From: Tomitella biformata AHU 1821
Lineage (GTDB): Bacteria > Actinomycetota > Actinomycetes > Mycobacteriales > Mycobacteriaceae
Length of the DNA: 64,000 bases
Direction of reading: 5' to 3'
NCBI RefSeq assembly: GCF_000524475.1
Contig: NZ_BAVQ01000005.1
Location: forward strand, 62,001 to 126,000
The notes beneath the pieces are model-generated. The model searched no databases and was not told the origin of the DNA. It saw nothing but the letters and a program-made list of their open reading frames with translations. Positions 1-8,582 of the stretch are shown in pieces (within the stretch, counting starts at the first letter, position 1; each line of letters begins with the position of its first letter). Both the position numbers and the translations under genes were made by a program.

Positions 1-651
1 GGCACCGAGGGCGAGGTGGACAGCGAGGCCCGGTTCAGCCCGGACTGGCTGAGTTCTGCCCACGCGATACTCGACGAGGTCGAGCAGAGCGAGGGGCCCG
101 CCGCACTGGTCACCACCGCCACCGGCAAGTTCTTCAGCAACGGCCTGGACCTCGAGTACATCCTGCCGCGCCTGGACCAGCTGGACACCTACCTCGACTC
201 CGTCCACGAGATCTTCCACCGCCTGGTGCAGTTCCCCGTGCCCACCGTCGCCGCCATCCAGGGCCACGCTTTCGGCGCCGGGGCCATGCTCGCCACGGCC
301 CACGACTTCCGCGTGATGCGCTCGGACCGCGGGTTCTACTGCCTACCCGAGGTCACGCTCCAGATGCCGTTCACCCCCAGCATGACCGCGCTCATCACCT
401 CGCGGCTGCCCGGCCAGACCGCGCTCGAGGCCATGAGCACCGGCCGTCGCTTCGGCGGCGCGGATGCCCTCACCGCGGGCATCGTGGACCAGACCGAGAC
501 GGGCGAGGACCTCCTGGCGGCGGCCGTCGCGCGCGTGGCCCCGCTCGCCGCGCTGCGCGGGCCGAACCTCGGCGGCATCAAGGCCGGCATCCACGCGGAC
601 CTGCTTGTGGCTCTCGCGGCCAAGACCACTGGCACACGTATCGGGGGCTAA
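1..651 (+). CDS. Enoyl-CoA hydratase/isomerase family protein, 5' end cut off
   Basis: Crotonase-fold enzyme expected to hydrate or isomerise an acyl-CoA in the cytosol. The frame is open from base 1 (residues GTEGE precede the first GTG at 16), so the true start lies outside the window. Family blocks are visible in order: TGKFFSNGLDLEY (CoA pocket and first oxyanion-hole strand), GHAFGAGAMLATAHDFR (second oxyanion block), then LPEVTLQMPF and ALEAMSTGRRF, which carry Glu at both positions used by classical hydratases. It may therefore be a true hydratase, although the divergent sequence also fits a delta3-delta2 enoyl-CoA isomerase. The next gene starts 17 bp downstream on the same strand. 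Substrate unknown. Confidence 0.85.
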   Translation, partial: GTEGEVDSEARFSPDWLSSAHAILDEVEQSEGPAALVTTATGKFFSNGLDLEYILPRLDQLDTYLDSVHEIFHRLVQFPVPTVAAIQGHAFGAGAMLATAHDFRVMRSDRGFYCLPEVTLQMPFTPSMTALITSRLPGQTALEAMSTGRRFGGADALTAGIVDQTETGEDLLAAAVARVAPLAALRGPNLGGIKAGIHADLLVALAAKTTGTRIGG

Positions 652-667
652 ATGCGAGACTGAATGG

Positions 668-1909
668 GTGAGCCCCAGATCCGGATCAGCCGACGTCGAC
701 CAACATTCCAGCGCCCAGGCGGGCGACTGGTTCGAGTGCTGGCTCGACGCGCATCGGGCTGACCTGGTCGCCTGGCGTCGCCACATCCACCAGAATCCGG
801 AGCTGGCCCGCGAGGAGTACCAGACGACGGCATTCGTCGTGGCGCAGCTGCGCGCCGCAGGGCTCGATCCACAGGTGCTGCCGCTGGGCACCGGGCTCTA
901 CTGCGATATCGGGCCGGCCGACGCCGACGGCAAGAGGCTCGGCCTGCGCGCGGACATGGACGCGCTCCCGATGACCGAGGAGACGGGCCTGCCGTTCGCC
1001 TCCACCGTGGCCGGCGCGGCGCACTCCTGCGGGCACGACGCGCACACCACGATCCTGATGGCCGCGGGCCTGGCGCTGGCCAGCGCACCCAAGCTGCAGG
1101 CCGGCGTCCGCCTGATCTTCCAGCCCGCAGAGGAGGTCATGCCCGGCGGCGCGCTCGACGTGATCGAGGCCGGCGTGCTCAGCGGCGTCAACCGCATCTT
1201 CGCCCTGCACTGCGATCCGCACTTGGTGGTGGGGACCGTCGGCGTGCGGGTCGGCCCCATCACCTCGGCGGCGGACGTCGTCGAGCTCAGCCTGCACTCC
1301 CCGGGCGGACACACCTCCCGGCCCTATCTGACGGCCGACCTCGTGCACGCGATGGGCCTGCTGATCACCGGTGTGCCGGGGCTGCTCACCCGGCGGGTCG
1401 ACGTCCGCTCGCGGACCGTCATGGCCTGGGGCGCCGCCCACGCGGGCAACGCGCCGAACGCCATCCCGCAGACGGGCATGCTGCGCGGCACCGTCCGCAC
1501 CGGCGAGCACTCCACCTGGCTGCTGCTCGAGCCGCTCGTCCGCGAGATCGTCGAGGGCATCCTCGCGCCGACGGGCGTCACTGTCGACATCAACTACCAG
1601 CGCGGCGTGCCGCCGGTGGACAACGACGAGCACTCGGTGGCGTTGCTGCGCCGGGCCGTCGAGACCCTCGGCCCGGACGTCGTGGTGCCCACCCCGCAGT
1701 CCAGCGGCGGCGAGGACTTCTCCTGGTACCTCGAGCACGTGCCGGGCGCGATGGCGCGGCTAGGCACGTGGTCGGGGCAGGGGCGCCGGGCTGATATCCA
1801 CCAGCCGGACTTCGACATCGACGAGCGCGCCCTCGAGGTGGGCGTCCGCGCACTGGTCAGCCTGGGGGCCCCGTCGCTGCGGTCGCCGAACCTGCCGAAC
1901 CGGTCCTAA
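668..1909 (+). CDS. M20-family amidohydrolase (AmiA/hippurate-hydrolase type)
   Basis: Predicted metal-dependent hydrolase that releases an amine or amino acid from an N-acyl or peptide-like amide. About 413 residues, the usual length for M20D enzymes. Metal-site blocks are visible: GLRADMDALPMTEETG, HSCGHDAHTT, LIFQPAEE (catalytic Glu pair) and SSGGEDFSWYLEHVPG near the C terminus; the dimerisation insert begins at GGHTSRPY. An open frame extends upstream into the previous gene. I chose GTG at 668 because it lies just after the upstream stop and gives the normal N-terminal length; no convincing ribosome site decides it. From memory, M. tuberculosis has amiA1 (Rv3305c) at the same place beside Rv3304 and lpdA, matching this layout. 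The natural substrate cannot be read from sequence. Confidence 0.9.
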   Translation: MSPRSGSADVDQHSSAQAGDWFECWLDAHRADLVAWRRHIHQNPELAREEYQTTAFVVAQLRAAGLDPQVLPLGTGLYCDIGPADADGKRLGLRADMDALPMTEETGLPFASTVAGAAHSCGHDAHTTILMAAGLALASAPKLQAGVRLIFQPAEEVMPGGALDVIEAGVLSGVNRIFALHCDPHLVVGTVGVRVGPITSAADVVELSLHSPGGHTSRPYLTADLVHAMGLLITGVPGLLTRRVDVRSRTVMAWGAAHAGNAPNAIPQTGMLRGTVRTGEHSTWLLLEPLVREIVEGILAPTGVTVDINYQRGVPPVDNDEHSVALLRRAVETLGPDVVVPTPQSSGGEDFSWYLEHVPGAMARLGTWSGQGRRADIHQPDFDIDERALEVGVRALVSLGAPSLRSPNLPNRS

Positions 1910-1910
1910 C

Positions 1911-1968
1911 CCCCCAGAGCGTCTCCGGACCCCCAGAGTGTCTCCGGACCCCTCAGAGCGTCTCCGGC
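1911..1968. repeat. Three tandem ~19-bp units over a gene 3' end
   Basis: The unit CCCCAGAGCGTCTCCGGA occurs three times, starting near 1912, 1931 and 1950, with one or two substitutions and one inserted base. The copy at 1950-1968 contains the last codons and stop (TGA on the minus strand, 1953-1955) of the gene at 1953-2426. The other two copies lie between that stop and the stop of the amidohydrolase (1907-1909). It looks like replication-slippage duplication of a gene end; it has no hairpin symmetry, so it is not a terminator. Confidence 0.85.
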
Positions 1969-2426
1969 CCCACGTTCCGGCACTCCCGCGTCCGCAACGC
2001 GCGCACGTATTGGGGTGGGGCGCCGGCGATCTCCGCGGCGTCGGCCATCACGCCCAGGTAGCGGGCGGAGGGCAGCCCGCCCTCGAAGGCGTCCATGACG
2101 TAGAGCCAGGCGAGGATGGGCTCGGAGCTCAAGCTGCCGATGGGGTCGATGCGAACCTTGATCTTGCGGTGCAGCCCGATCTCGGAGCCCTCCCAGCGGT
2201 CGAGCGCGGGCTTGTCGTCGTCGGGCACGTCGTAGAGCACCACGAACACCCGCGACGTCGGGTCCTCGACCACCGTCGCGAGAGCGCCGTCCCAGCCTAT
2301 GTCGCCACCGCAGAACGCGAGGCGCCAGCCGCTGAGCCAGCCAGTCCCCGCCGTCGGGGAATGCGGGGCACGTTGGAGCATTTGCTCGGGGTGCATATTC
2401 GAGCCGTAAGCCGCGTACATAGCCAC
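1953..2426 (-). CDS. Gamma-glutamylcyclotransferase-like (AIG2-fold) protein
   Basis: A 157-residue protein starting MAMYAAYGSNMHPEQM. The YGSN motif near the N terminus is the substrate loop of the gamma-glutamylcyclotransferase fold, and VVLYDVPDDDKPALDRWEGS contains the acidic region where the fold places its catalytic Glu. The length equals that of M. tuberculosis Rv3304 (from memory), which has the same neighbours. A role in gamma-glutamyl or N-acyl amino-acid turnover is inference. Start is GTG 2426, with an ATG six bases downstream as alternative. It converges with the amidohydrolase, and its 3' end sits in a tandem repeat. Confidence 0.8.
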   Translation of the reverse strand: MAMYAAYGSNMHPEQMLQRAPHSPTAGTGWLSGWRLAFCGGDIGWDGALATVVEDPTSRVFVVLYDVPDDDKPALDRWEGSEIGLHRKIKVRIDPIGSLSSEPILAWLYVMDAFEGGLPSARYLGVMADAAEIAGAPPQYVRALRTRECRNVGPETL

Positions 2427-2573
2427 GGGCCAACCCTAGATGATCGGCGTCGTGGGCAGGTGATCGCGGGGCGCCCCCACACGGGGGTACGGCGCAGGCC
2501 AAACCACGAGTGCGCGTCCCGTCTTATCCGCGACCGGATACCGTTAGGGCGTCGAAGCGAGGAGTGAGGGTCA

Positions 2574-3977
2574 ATGACTCGGATTGTGATCATCGGTGGC
2601 GGGCCGGCCGGCTACGAGGCGGCGCTGGTGGGAGCCCAGCACGGGGCATCGGTGACGTTGGTGGATTCCGACGGCATCGGCGGCGCCGCAGTGCTGGTGG
2701 ACTGCGTGCCGTCGAAGACGTTTATCGCGTCGACGGGGGTCCGCACGGACCTGCGCCGTGCAGAGGACCTCGGTGTGAAGCTGCCACTGGAAGAGGCCCG
2801 CGTCGATATGGCGCACGTGAACAGGCGGGTGAAGGCCCTGGCCCAGGCGCAGTCCGACGACATCCGCGACCGGCTGCGGGAGGAGGGCGTGACCATGCTG
2901 CACGGCCACGGCGCCCTCGCCGACCTCTCACCAGGCATGGCCACGCACAATGTGCGGGTGGATCTGCACGACGGCACCGAGCGGGTGCTGGACGCGGACG
3001 TCGTGCTGATCGCCACCGGCGCGAGCCCCCGGGTGCTGCCCAGCGCGGAGCCCGACGGCGAGCGGATCCTGAACTGGCGCCAGCTCTACGACCTCGATGA
3101 GCTCCCGGAACACCTGGTGGTCGTCGGCTCCGGCGTCACCGGCGCGGAGTTCGTCTCCGCGTACACCGAGATGGGCGTCGCGGTCACGATGATCTCCAGC
3201 CGCGACCGCGTCCTGCCCCACGAGGATGAGGACGCGGCGCTGGTGCTGGAGGAGGCCCTTGAGTCGCGGGGCGTGGCGCTGGTCCAGCACGCGCGCTGCG
3301 ATGCCGTGGAGCGGACCGAGAACGGCGTCCGGGTGGTGCTGGGCGACGGCCGGGTGGTCGAGGGCAGCCACGCGCTGATGACCGTCGGCTCCGTCCCCAA
3401 CACCAAGGGGCTGGGCCTGGACCGCGTCGGTATCGAGCTCGAGCGCAGCGGGCACATCACCGTGGACCGCGTCTCGCGCACGTCCGCGACAGGCATCTAC
3501 GCGGCTGGCGACTGCACGTCGCTGATGCCGCTCGCCTCCGTGGCGGCGATGCAGGGGCGCATCGCGATGTACCACGCGCTGGGCGAGGGCGTCATGCCGA
3601 TCAAGCTGAAAACAGTTGCGGCGGCAGTGTTCACCCGACCCGAGCTGGCTACCGTCGGCGTGAGCCAGGCCTCCATCGACAGCGGCGAGGTTCCGGCGCG
3701 CGTGATCATGCTGCCGCTGACCACCAACCCGCGGGCGAAGATGAAGGGCCTCAAGCGCGGTTTCGTGAAGATCTTCTGCCGGCCGGCGCAGGGCACCGTC
3801 ATCGGCGGCGTGGTGGTGGCGGAGACGGCGTCGGAGCTGATCCTGCCCATCGCGATCGCGGTGCAGAACAACCTCTCCGTCGCGGATCTCGCGGGCACCT
3901 TCTCGGTGTACCCGTCGCTGTCCGGCTCGGTCACCGAGGCCGCCCGCCAGCTGATGCGGCACGACGATCTGGACTAG
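2574..3977 (+). CDS. lpdA: LpdA-type NAD(P)H quinone reductase (flavoprotein disulfide reductase family)
   Basis: A 467-residue two-dinucleotide-binding flavoprotein: FAD motif IGGGPAGYEAA at the N terminus, second nucleotide fold VVVGSGVTGAEF, FAD motif GIYAAGDCT, then a dimerisation domain. The place of the redox disulfide (GGTCxxxxC in lipoamide dehydrogenases) reads GGAAVLVDCVPSK, so the first Cys is Ala and only the second remains. As described for M. tuberculosis LpdA (Rv3303c), this predicts no dithiol chemistry and electron transfer to quinones instead. Start ATG 2574 follows GAGGAG at good spacing. The order amidohydrolase-AIG2 protein-LpdA-GlpD matches M. tuberculosis except for the two inserted genes PAP2 and glpK. 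Confidence 0.93.
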   Translation: MTRIVIIGGGPAGYEAALVGAQHGASVTLVDSDGIGGAAVLVDCVPSKTFIASTGVRTDLRRAEDLGVKLPLEEARVDMAHVNRRVKALAQAQSDDIRDRLREEGVTMLHGHGALADLSPGMATHNVRVDLHDGTERVLDADVVLIATGASPRVLPSAEPDGERILNWRQLYDLDELPEHLVVVGSGVTGAEFVSAYTEMGVAVTMISSRDRVLPHEDEDAALVLEEALESRGVALVQHARCDAVERTENGVRVVLGDGRVVEGSHALMTVGSVPNTKGLGLDRVGIELERSGHITVDRVSRTSATGIYAAGDCTSLMPLASVAAMQGRIAMYHALGEGVMPIKLKTVAAAVFTRPELATVGVSQASIDSGEVPARVIMLPLTTNPRAKMKGLKRGFVKIFCRPAQGTVIGGVVVAETASELILPIAIAVQNNLSVADLAGTFSVYPSLSGSVTEAARQLMRHDDLD

Positions 3978-4012
3978 GCAGCTGATCTAGGGCACATGGT
4001 GATCCAGAGCCG

Positions 4013-4846
4013 ATGAACGCCAACCTCTCCTGGGAGCAGTCGGGCGTCCTCGCGGCGGCGCTGATAGTCCTGGCGGTTGGGCTGGGCTTTCTCCGCGGGA
4101 CGTGGGCCCGCAAGGCCTCCCCGCTGCTGGGCGAGGCCGCGCTCGTCGTCGCCCTGTACTCCCTGTGGCAGTTGTGCGGGGTGCTGGTCCGCAATCAGAC
4201 GGCCGGCGCATACGAGCGTGGCCAGTGGCTGCTCGACGCGGAGCGGTACCTGCCGCTGCCCGCCGAGCTGGGCATCAACCACGCGATGGTGCCCTATCCG
4301 TTGCTGACGCAGGCGGCCAACCTGTACTACGCGACCATGCACTTCGGTGCGGCGCTCGCGTTGCTCGTGTGGCTGTATCTGCGCCATCGGGACCGGTACG
4401 CGGGGTTCCGCACGGTGCTTGCCGTGTTCACCGCCATCAGCTTCGCAGTCTCGCTGGTGCCGGTCGCGCCGCCGCGGCTGATCGCCGGGGCCGGCTTCGT
4501 CGACACCGCCGACCAGTACGGGCAGTCGGTGTACTCCGCCATGAGCGTGGTGGGGCCGAACCAGCTTGCGGCGATGCCGTCGGTGCACGTGGGCTGGGCT
4601 GCGCTGGTGGGCGTCGCCGTCGTCGTCGTCGCGAAAAGCCCCTGGCGCTGGCTGGCCCTGGCGCATCCCGTGCTGACGATGCTCGTGGTGGTGGCCACGG
4701 CCAACCACTACTGGCTCGACGGGATCGTCGCCGTCGGACTCCTCGCCGCCACCTGCGGGCTCTGGCGGGCGGCCCGACAGGTCTGGGAGCGGCTGTCGGT
4801 CCTGAAAGCGCCCGCCCTAGAGCCTCAGTCCTCCACCCAGTCGTAG
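4013..4846 (+). CDS. Aur1/Ipt1-like PAP2-superfamily membrane protein
   Basis: A 277-residue integral membrane protein with about six hydrophobic segments. The paired signatures [11 protein letters not shown] and ANHYWLDG match the two phosphatase blocks (catalytic His, then His and Asp) of the PAP2_3/Aur1 type, which includes inositol-phosphotransferases and lipid phosphatases. It probably acts on a lipid or polyprenyl phosphate at the outer membrane face. It starts 36 bp after lpdA with no strong ribosome site, so co-transcription is plausible. Its last 22 bp overlap the 3' end of convergent glpK. I do not recall this gene at this place in M. tuberculosis, so it looks lineage-specific. Exact substrate unknown. 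Confidence 0.82.
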   Translation: MNANLSWEQSGVLAAALIVLAVGLGFLRGTWARKASPLLGEAALVVALYSLWQLCGVLVRNQTAGAYERGQWLLDAERYLPLPAELGINHAMVPYPLLTQAANLYYATMHFGAALALLVWLYLRHRDRYAGFRTVLAVFTAISFAVSLVPVAPPRLIAGAGFVDTADQYGQSVYSAMSVVGPNQLAAMPSVHVGWAALVGVAVVVVAKSPWRWLALAHPVLTMLVVVATANHYWLDGIVAVGLLAATCGLWRAARQVWERLSVLKAPALEPQSSTQS

Positions 4847-6351
4847 GTGCGCTCCACAGCGCGGTTCCACTGCCGGTAGAGCTCCTCGCGCTGGTCCTCG
4901 GGCATCTTCGGCTCCCATTGCTCGCCGGCCTGCCAGTGCGCGGCGATGTCGTCGAGGCTGGACCAATAGCCGACGGCGAGCCCCGCCGCGTACGCGGCGC
5001 CCAGTGCGGTGGTCTCGTTGACGACGGGGCGCACCACCGGGATGCCGAGGATGTCGGACTGGAACTGCATCAGCAGCTGGTTCACGACCATGCCGCCGTC
5101 GACCTTGAGCGCGGTGATCGGCAAGCCGGACTCCATGGCCGCCTCGATGACCTCGCGGGTCTGATAGGCGGTGGCCTCCAGCGCGGCGCGCGCGATGTGG
5201 CCCTTGTTCACGAACCGGGTCAGGCCCACCAGCACGCCGCGGGCGTCGGGGCGCCAGCGCGGCGCGAACAGCCCCGAGAACGCGGGCACCAGGTACGCGC
5301 CGCCGTTGTCCTCGACGGTCGCGGCCAGGGTCTCGGCCTCGGCGGCGGAGGAGATCAGCCCGAGGTTGTCGCGCAGCCACTGGATCAGGGAGCCGCTGAC
5401 GGCCACAGAGCCCTCGAGGGCGTACACGGCGGGCTCGTCGCCGACCTTGTAGCAGACCGTCGTGAGCAGACCTTTGTCGCTGTGCACGGGCTTGGTGCCG
5501 GTGTTGACCAGCAGGAAATTGCCGGTGCCGTAGGTGTTCTTGGCATCGCCCGGGGACACACAGGCCTGGCCGAACATCGCGGCCTGCTGATCGCCCAGGA
5601 TCCCGGCGACCGGCACCCCGGCCAGCACGCCGCGGGCGCGGACGTTGCAGTACACCTCGGAGGAGCTGCGGATCTGCGGCAGCATCGACATCGGGATGCC
5701 CAGATCCGCGCAGATCTCGGGGTCCCACTCGAGCGTCTCAAGGTTCATCAGCAGCGTGCGGGACGCGTTGGTGACGTCCGTCAGGTGCAGGCCCGGCTCC
5801 TGTCCGTGCTTGCCTGTGCCGCCGGACAGGTTCCACATCAGCCAGCTGTCCATGGTGCCGAAGCACAGGTCGCCCGCCTCGGCCGCCGCCCGCGCGCCGT
5901 CGACGTGGTCGAGGATCCAGCGCACCTTCGGCCCCGAGAAATAGGTGGACAGGGGTAGTCCGGTGCGTGCGCGGTAGCGCTCGACGCCCAGCTCGTGCCC
6001 CGCTGCCAGCTCGTCGCAGATCTCGGCCGTGCGGGTGTCCTGCCAGACGATCGCGTGGTAGACGGGCTTGCCGGTGTGGCGGTTCCACACGACGGTGGTC
6101 TCGCGTTGGTTGGTGATGCCCAGGGCGACAATGTCGCCTGGGGTCAGGTCCGAGGACGCGAGCGCCTCGCCGACCACCGAGCGGATATTCGTCCAGATCT
6201 CCGCGGCGTCGTGCTCCACCCACCCTGCCTGGGGGAGGATCTGCTCGTGCTCGCGCTGGGCCACATCGACGACGTTGGCGTCGTGGTCGAAGATCATGCA
6301 GCGCGACGAGGTGGTGCCCTGGTCGATCGCGGCCACATACTTTTTTGTCAC
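4825..6351 (-). CDS. glpK: Glycerol kinase
   Basis: Phosphorylates glycerol to sn-glycerol 3-phosphate in the cytosol, feeding the divergent glpD. FGGY kinase of about 508 residues: N-terminal phosphate-binding [15 protein letters not shown], substrate region [16 protein letters not shown] domain [11 protein letters not shown], and FGGY signature 2 around [16 protein letters not shown] start it at GTG 6351 because GGAG lies 8 nt upstream and the protein then begins [14 protein letters not shown], as in the family; a longer in-frame extension of 14 codons is unlikely. The gene is divergent from glpD across a 223-bp spacer that contains a 21-bp direct repeat. Confidence 0.96.
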   Translation of the reverse strand: MTKKYVAAIDQGTTSSRCMIFDHDANVVDVAQREHEQILPQAGWVEHDAAEIWTNIRSVVGEALASSDLTPGDIVALGITNQRETTVVWNRHTGKPVYHAIVWQDTRTAEICDELAAGHELGVERYRARTGLPLSTYFSGPKVRWILDHVDGARAAAEAGDLCFGTMDSWLMWNLSGGTGKHGQEPGLHLTDVTNASRTLLMNLETLEWDPEICADLGIPMSMLPQIRSSSEVYCNVRARGVLAGVPVAGILGDQQAAMFGQACVSPGDAKNTYGTGNFLLVNTGTKPVHSDKGLLTTVCYKVGDEPAVYALEGSVAVSGSLIQWLRDNLGLISSAAEAETLAATVEDNGGAYLVPAFSGLFAPRWRPDARGVLVGLTRFVNKGHIARAALEATAYQTREVIEAAMESGLPITALKVDGGMVVNQLLMQFQSDILGIPVVRPVVNETTALGAAYAAGLAVGYWSSLDDIAAHWQAGEQWEPKMPEDQREELYRQWNRAVERTYDWVED

Positions 6352-6449
6352 AGGCGAGCTCCGTAGCTGTCGATAGGTGATGCGCGAGTGCAATCAGTAT
6401 GACCACGCGCGATGAGCTCGTGTGCGGTACTCGGTGATCGGCGGCCGCC

Positions 6450-6490
6450 CAGGCATGGTTGGGGGAGTCCCAGGCAAGGTCGGCGGAGTC
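6450..6490. repeat. 21-bp-period direct repeat in the glpK/glpD divergent promoter region
   Basis: Two copies, 6450-6469 (CAGGCATGGTTGGGGGAGTC) and 6471-6490 (CAGGCAAGGTCGGCGGAGTC), match at 17 of 20 positions and are exactly 21 bp apart, two helical turns. They lie between glpK and glpD, 85-125 bp upstream of the glpD GTG. Same-face tandem spacing suits a regulator shared by the two genes, but a simple slippage duplication is equally possible, since such duplications recur in this window. Confidence 0.5.
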
Positions 6491-6574
6491 ACAGCCGTAA
6501 TACCCACCCCCGGCGCCGGCAACCATTAGCCTGGGGTCGGCGCAATTCGATCTGCAAACGTAGGGGAGCGTGAC

Positions 6575-8356
6575 GTGGCCAAGACCAGCGACGCCAAGAA
6601 GTCGGGAACCGGACAACTCGGTACAGGAAAGTTGGGTACCGAGAAGCTTGGCCCCGGGCAGCGCGACGAGGCCTGGCGCAGACTGGGCGAGGAGCAGTTC
6701 GACCTCATCGTCATCGGCGGCGGGGTCGTGGGCTGTGGCACCGCGCTCGACGCGGCCACCCGCGGCCTGAAGGTCGCGTTGATCGAGGCGCGAGATTTCG
6801 CGTCGGGCACCTCCAGCCGATCCTCCAAGATGTTCCACGGCGGCCTGCGCTACCTCGAGCAACTGGAGTTTGGGCTGGTCGCGGAGGCGCTACACGAACG
6901 CGAGCTGTCGATGTCGACGCTGGCCCCGCACCTGGTCAAGCCGCTGAAGTTCCTGTTCCCGCTGCAGCACCGGTTGTGGGAGCGCCCGTACATGGCCGCC
7001 GGCATCCTCCTCTACGACAAGATGGGCGGCTCCAAGTCGGTGCCCGCCCAGAAGCACCTCACCCGTTCTGGCGCGCTGCGGATGTCGCCGGGCCTCAAGC
7101 GCAGCTCGCTCATCGGCGGGATCCGCTATTACGACACGGTGGTCGACGATGCGCGCCACACCATGATGGTCGCCCGGACTGCGGCGCACTACGGGGCCGT
7201 CGTGCGCACGTCCACGCAGGTCGTCGGCTTCACACATGAGGCGGACCGCGTCAGCGGCGTCCATATCCGCGACAGCGAGACGGGCGAGACCGCCACCGTG
7301 CGCGGGCACGCCGTCGTCAACGCGACTGGCGTGTGGACTGACGAGATTCAGGCCCTGTCCGGCGAGCGCGGGCGATTCCGGGTGACGGCGTCCAAGGGCG
7401 TACACATCGTGGTGGCGCGCGACCGGATCGTCAGCGAGGCCGCCATCATCCTGCGCACGGAGAAGTCCGTGCTGTTCATCATCCCCTGGGGCAACCACTG
7501 GATCATCGGCACCACCGACACCGAGTGGAACCTGGACCTGGCGCATCCAGCCGCGACAAAGGCCGACATCGATTACATCTTCGGCCATGTCAACAAGGTC
7601 CTCGTGACCCCGCTGACCCCCGACGACATCGAGGGCGTCTACGCCGGCCTTCGCCCGCTGCTGGCAGGGGAGAGCGACGAGACCTCGAAGCTCTCGCGCG
7701 AGCACGCCGTCGCGCGTGTCGCCCCAGGCCTGGTGGCGATCGCCGGCGGCAAGTACACCACCTACCGCGTGATGGGGGCCGACGCCGTCGACGTCGCCTC
7801 CGTCGACATCCCCGGCCGAGTCGCCGAGTCCGTCACCGAGAAGGTCCCACTAGTTGGCGCGGACGGCTACTTCGCGCTGGTCAACCAGGCAGAGCAGGTC
7901 GCCGAGAGCTACGGCGTGCACCCCTACCGCGTGCGGCACCTCCTCGATCGCTACGGCTCGCTGATCCACGAGGTCCTCGAGTGTGCCAAGGGACGGCCCG
8001 AGCTGTTGGGCCCGATCGCCGGCGCCCCGAACTACCTGCAGGTCGAGGCCGTCTACGCGGCGTCGTCCGAGGGGGCGCTGCACGTGGAGGACGTCCTGGC
8101 CCGCCGCACCCGCATCTCGATCGAGTACGCGCACCGCGGTGTGGACTGCGCCCGCGAGGTGGCCGAGCTGATGGCCCCGGTGCTCGGCTGGGACCAGGCG
8201 ACGGTTGATGCCGAGGTGGAGAACTACCTGGCCCGCGTCGACGCCGAGGTTCGCTCCCAGGGCCAGCCGGACGACGATTCCGCAGACACCCTGCGGATCG
8301 CGGCGCCCGAGGCCCGCGGCGAGATCCTGGAGCCCGTCGAGAGAGCGGTTGATTAG
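6575..8356 (+). CDS. glpD: Glycerol-3-phosphate dehydrogenase (FAD, aerobic)
   Basis: Oxidises glycerol 3-phosphate to dihydroxyacetone phosphate and passes electrons to the membrane quinone pool. 593 residues. A charged, Gly/Lys-rich N-terminal extension (about 35 residues) precedes the FAD fold DLIVIGGGVVGCGTALD; family blocks TSSRSSKMFHGGLRYLEQ, IPWGNHWIIGTTDTEW and GGKYTTYRVMG follow, then a C-terminal helical domain. Start GTG 6575 follows GGGGAG. Corresponds to M. tuberculosis GlpD2 (Rv3302c). A strong hairpin terminator closes the gene. It pairs with divergent glpK for glycerol use. Confidence 0.96.
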   Translation: MAKTSDAKKSGTGQLGTGKLGTEKLGPGQRDEAWRRLGEEQFDLIVIGGGVVGCGTALDAATRGLKVALIEARDFASGTSSRSSKMFHGGLRYLEQLEFGLVAEALHERELSMSTLAPHLVKPLKFLFPLQHRLWERPYMAAGILLYDKMGGSKSVPAQKHLTRSGALRMSPGLKRSSLIGGIRYYDTVVDDARHTMMVARTAAHYGAVVRTSTQVVGFTHEADRVSGVHIRDSETGETATVRGHAVVNATGVWTDEIQALSGERGRFRVTASKGVHIVVARDRIVSEAAIILRTEKSVLFIIPWGNHWIIGTTDTEWNLDLAHPAATKADIDYIFGHVNKVLVTPLTPDDIEGVYAGLRPLLAGESDETSKLSREHAVARVAPGLVAIAGGKYTTYRVMGADAVDVASVDIPGRVAESVTEKVPLVGADGYFALVNQAEQVAESYGVHPYRVRHLLDRYGSLIHEVLECAKGRPELLGPIAGAPNYLQVEAVYAASSEGALHVEDVLARRTRISIEYAHRGVDCAREVAELMAPVLGWDQATVDAEVENYLARVDAEVRSQGQPDDDSADTLRIAAPEARGEILEPVERAVD

Positions 8357-8382
8357 CCTCCTTTTCCACCCCTGCCGCTCTC

Positions 8383-8434
8383 ACTTGCGCGCAGCCACGC
8401 AGAGCACTGCGTAGCTGCGCGCAAGTCTCGTTTT
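8383..8434 (+). terminator. Intrinsic terminator after glpD
   Basis: Left arm 8383-8402 and right arm 8407-8426 pair over 20 positions with one mismatch around a 4-nt loop, followed by CTCG and four T (8431-8434). It begins 27 bp after the glpD stop. It insulates the strong alkB promoter 60 bp further on. Confidence 0.9.
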
Positions 8435-8483
8435 CGGGGGTCCGGGCCGTCCTGCGGGCACTGCGCGCTGTGATCTAGTTCAT

Positions 8484-8509
8484 GAAGATGATTGACAAAT
8501 GGCATCTTC
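8484..8509. promoter_or_regulatory. Candidate operator over the alkB -35 box
   Basis: Perfect inverted repeat GAAGATG (8484-8490), 12-bp spacer, CATCTTC (8503-8509). The spacer holds the TTGACA -35 element, so a bound dimer would block RNA polymerase. The likely ligand is the TetR protein encoded as last gene of the same operon (11200-11859). That assignment is inference from position and symmetry. Confidence 0.5.
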
Positions 8510-8520
8510 GTGTCTAAATT
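8492..8520 (+). promoter_or_regulatory. Sigma-A-type promoter of the alk operon
   Basis: Perfect -35 TTGACA at 8492-8497, 17-bp spacer, -10 TAAATT at 8515-8520 (4 of 6), in an unusually AT-rich patch of this GC-rich window. Predicted transcription start is near 8527, leaving a leader of about 55 nt before the alkB GTG at 8583. Confidence 0.7.
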
Positions 8521-8582
8521 TCAGATTATTAACGATTCAGTGTCCACTCGGCCCGGATGTGGCCGCAAGGAAGGCGAGCACC

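Noticed and set aside
8499-8582. AlkB start at ATG 8499
   Set aside because: It lies between the -35 and -10 boxes of the promoter; GTG 8583 has a ribosome site and gives the family length.
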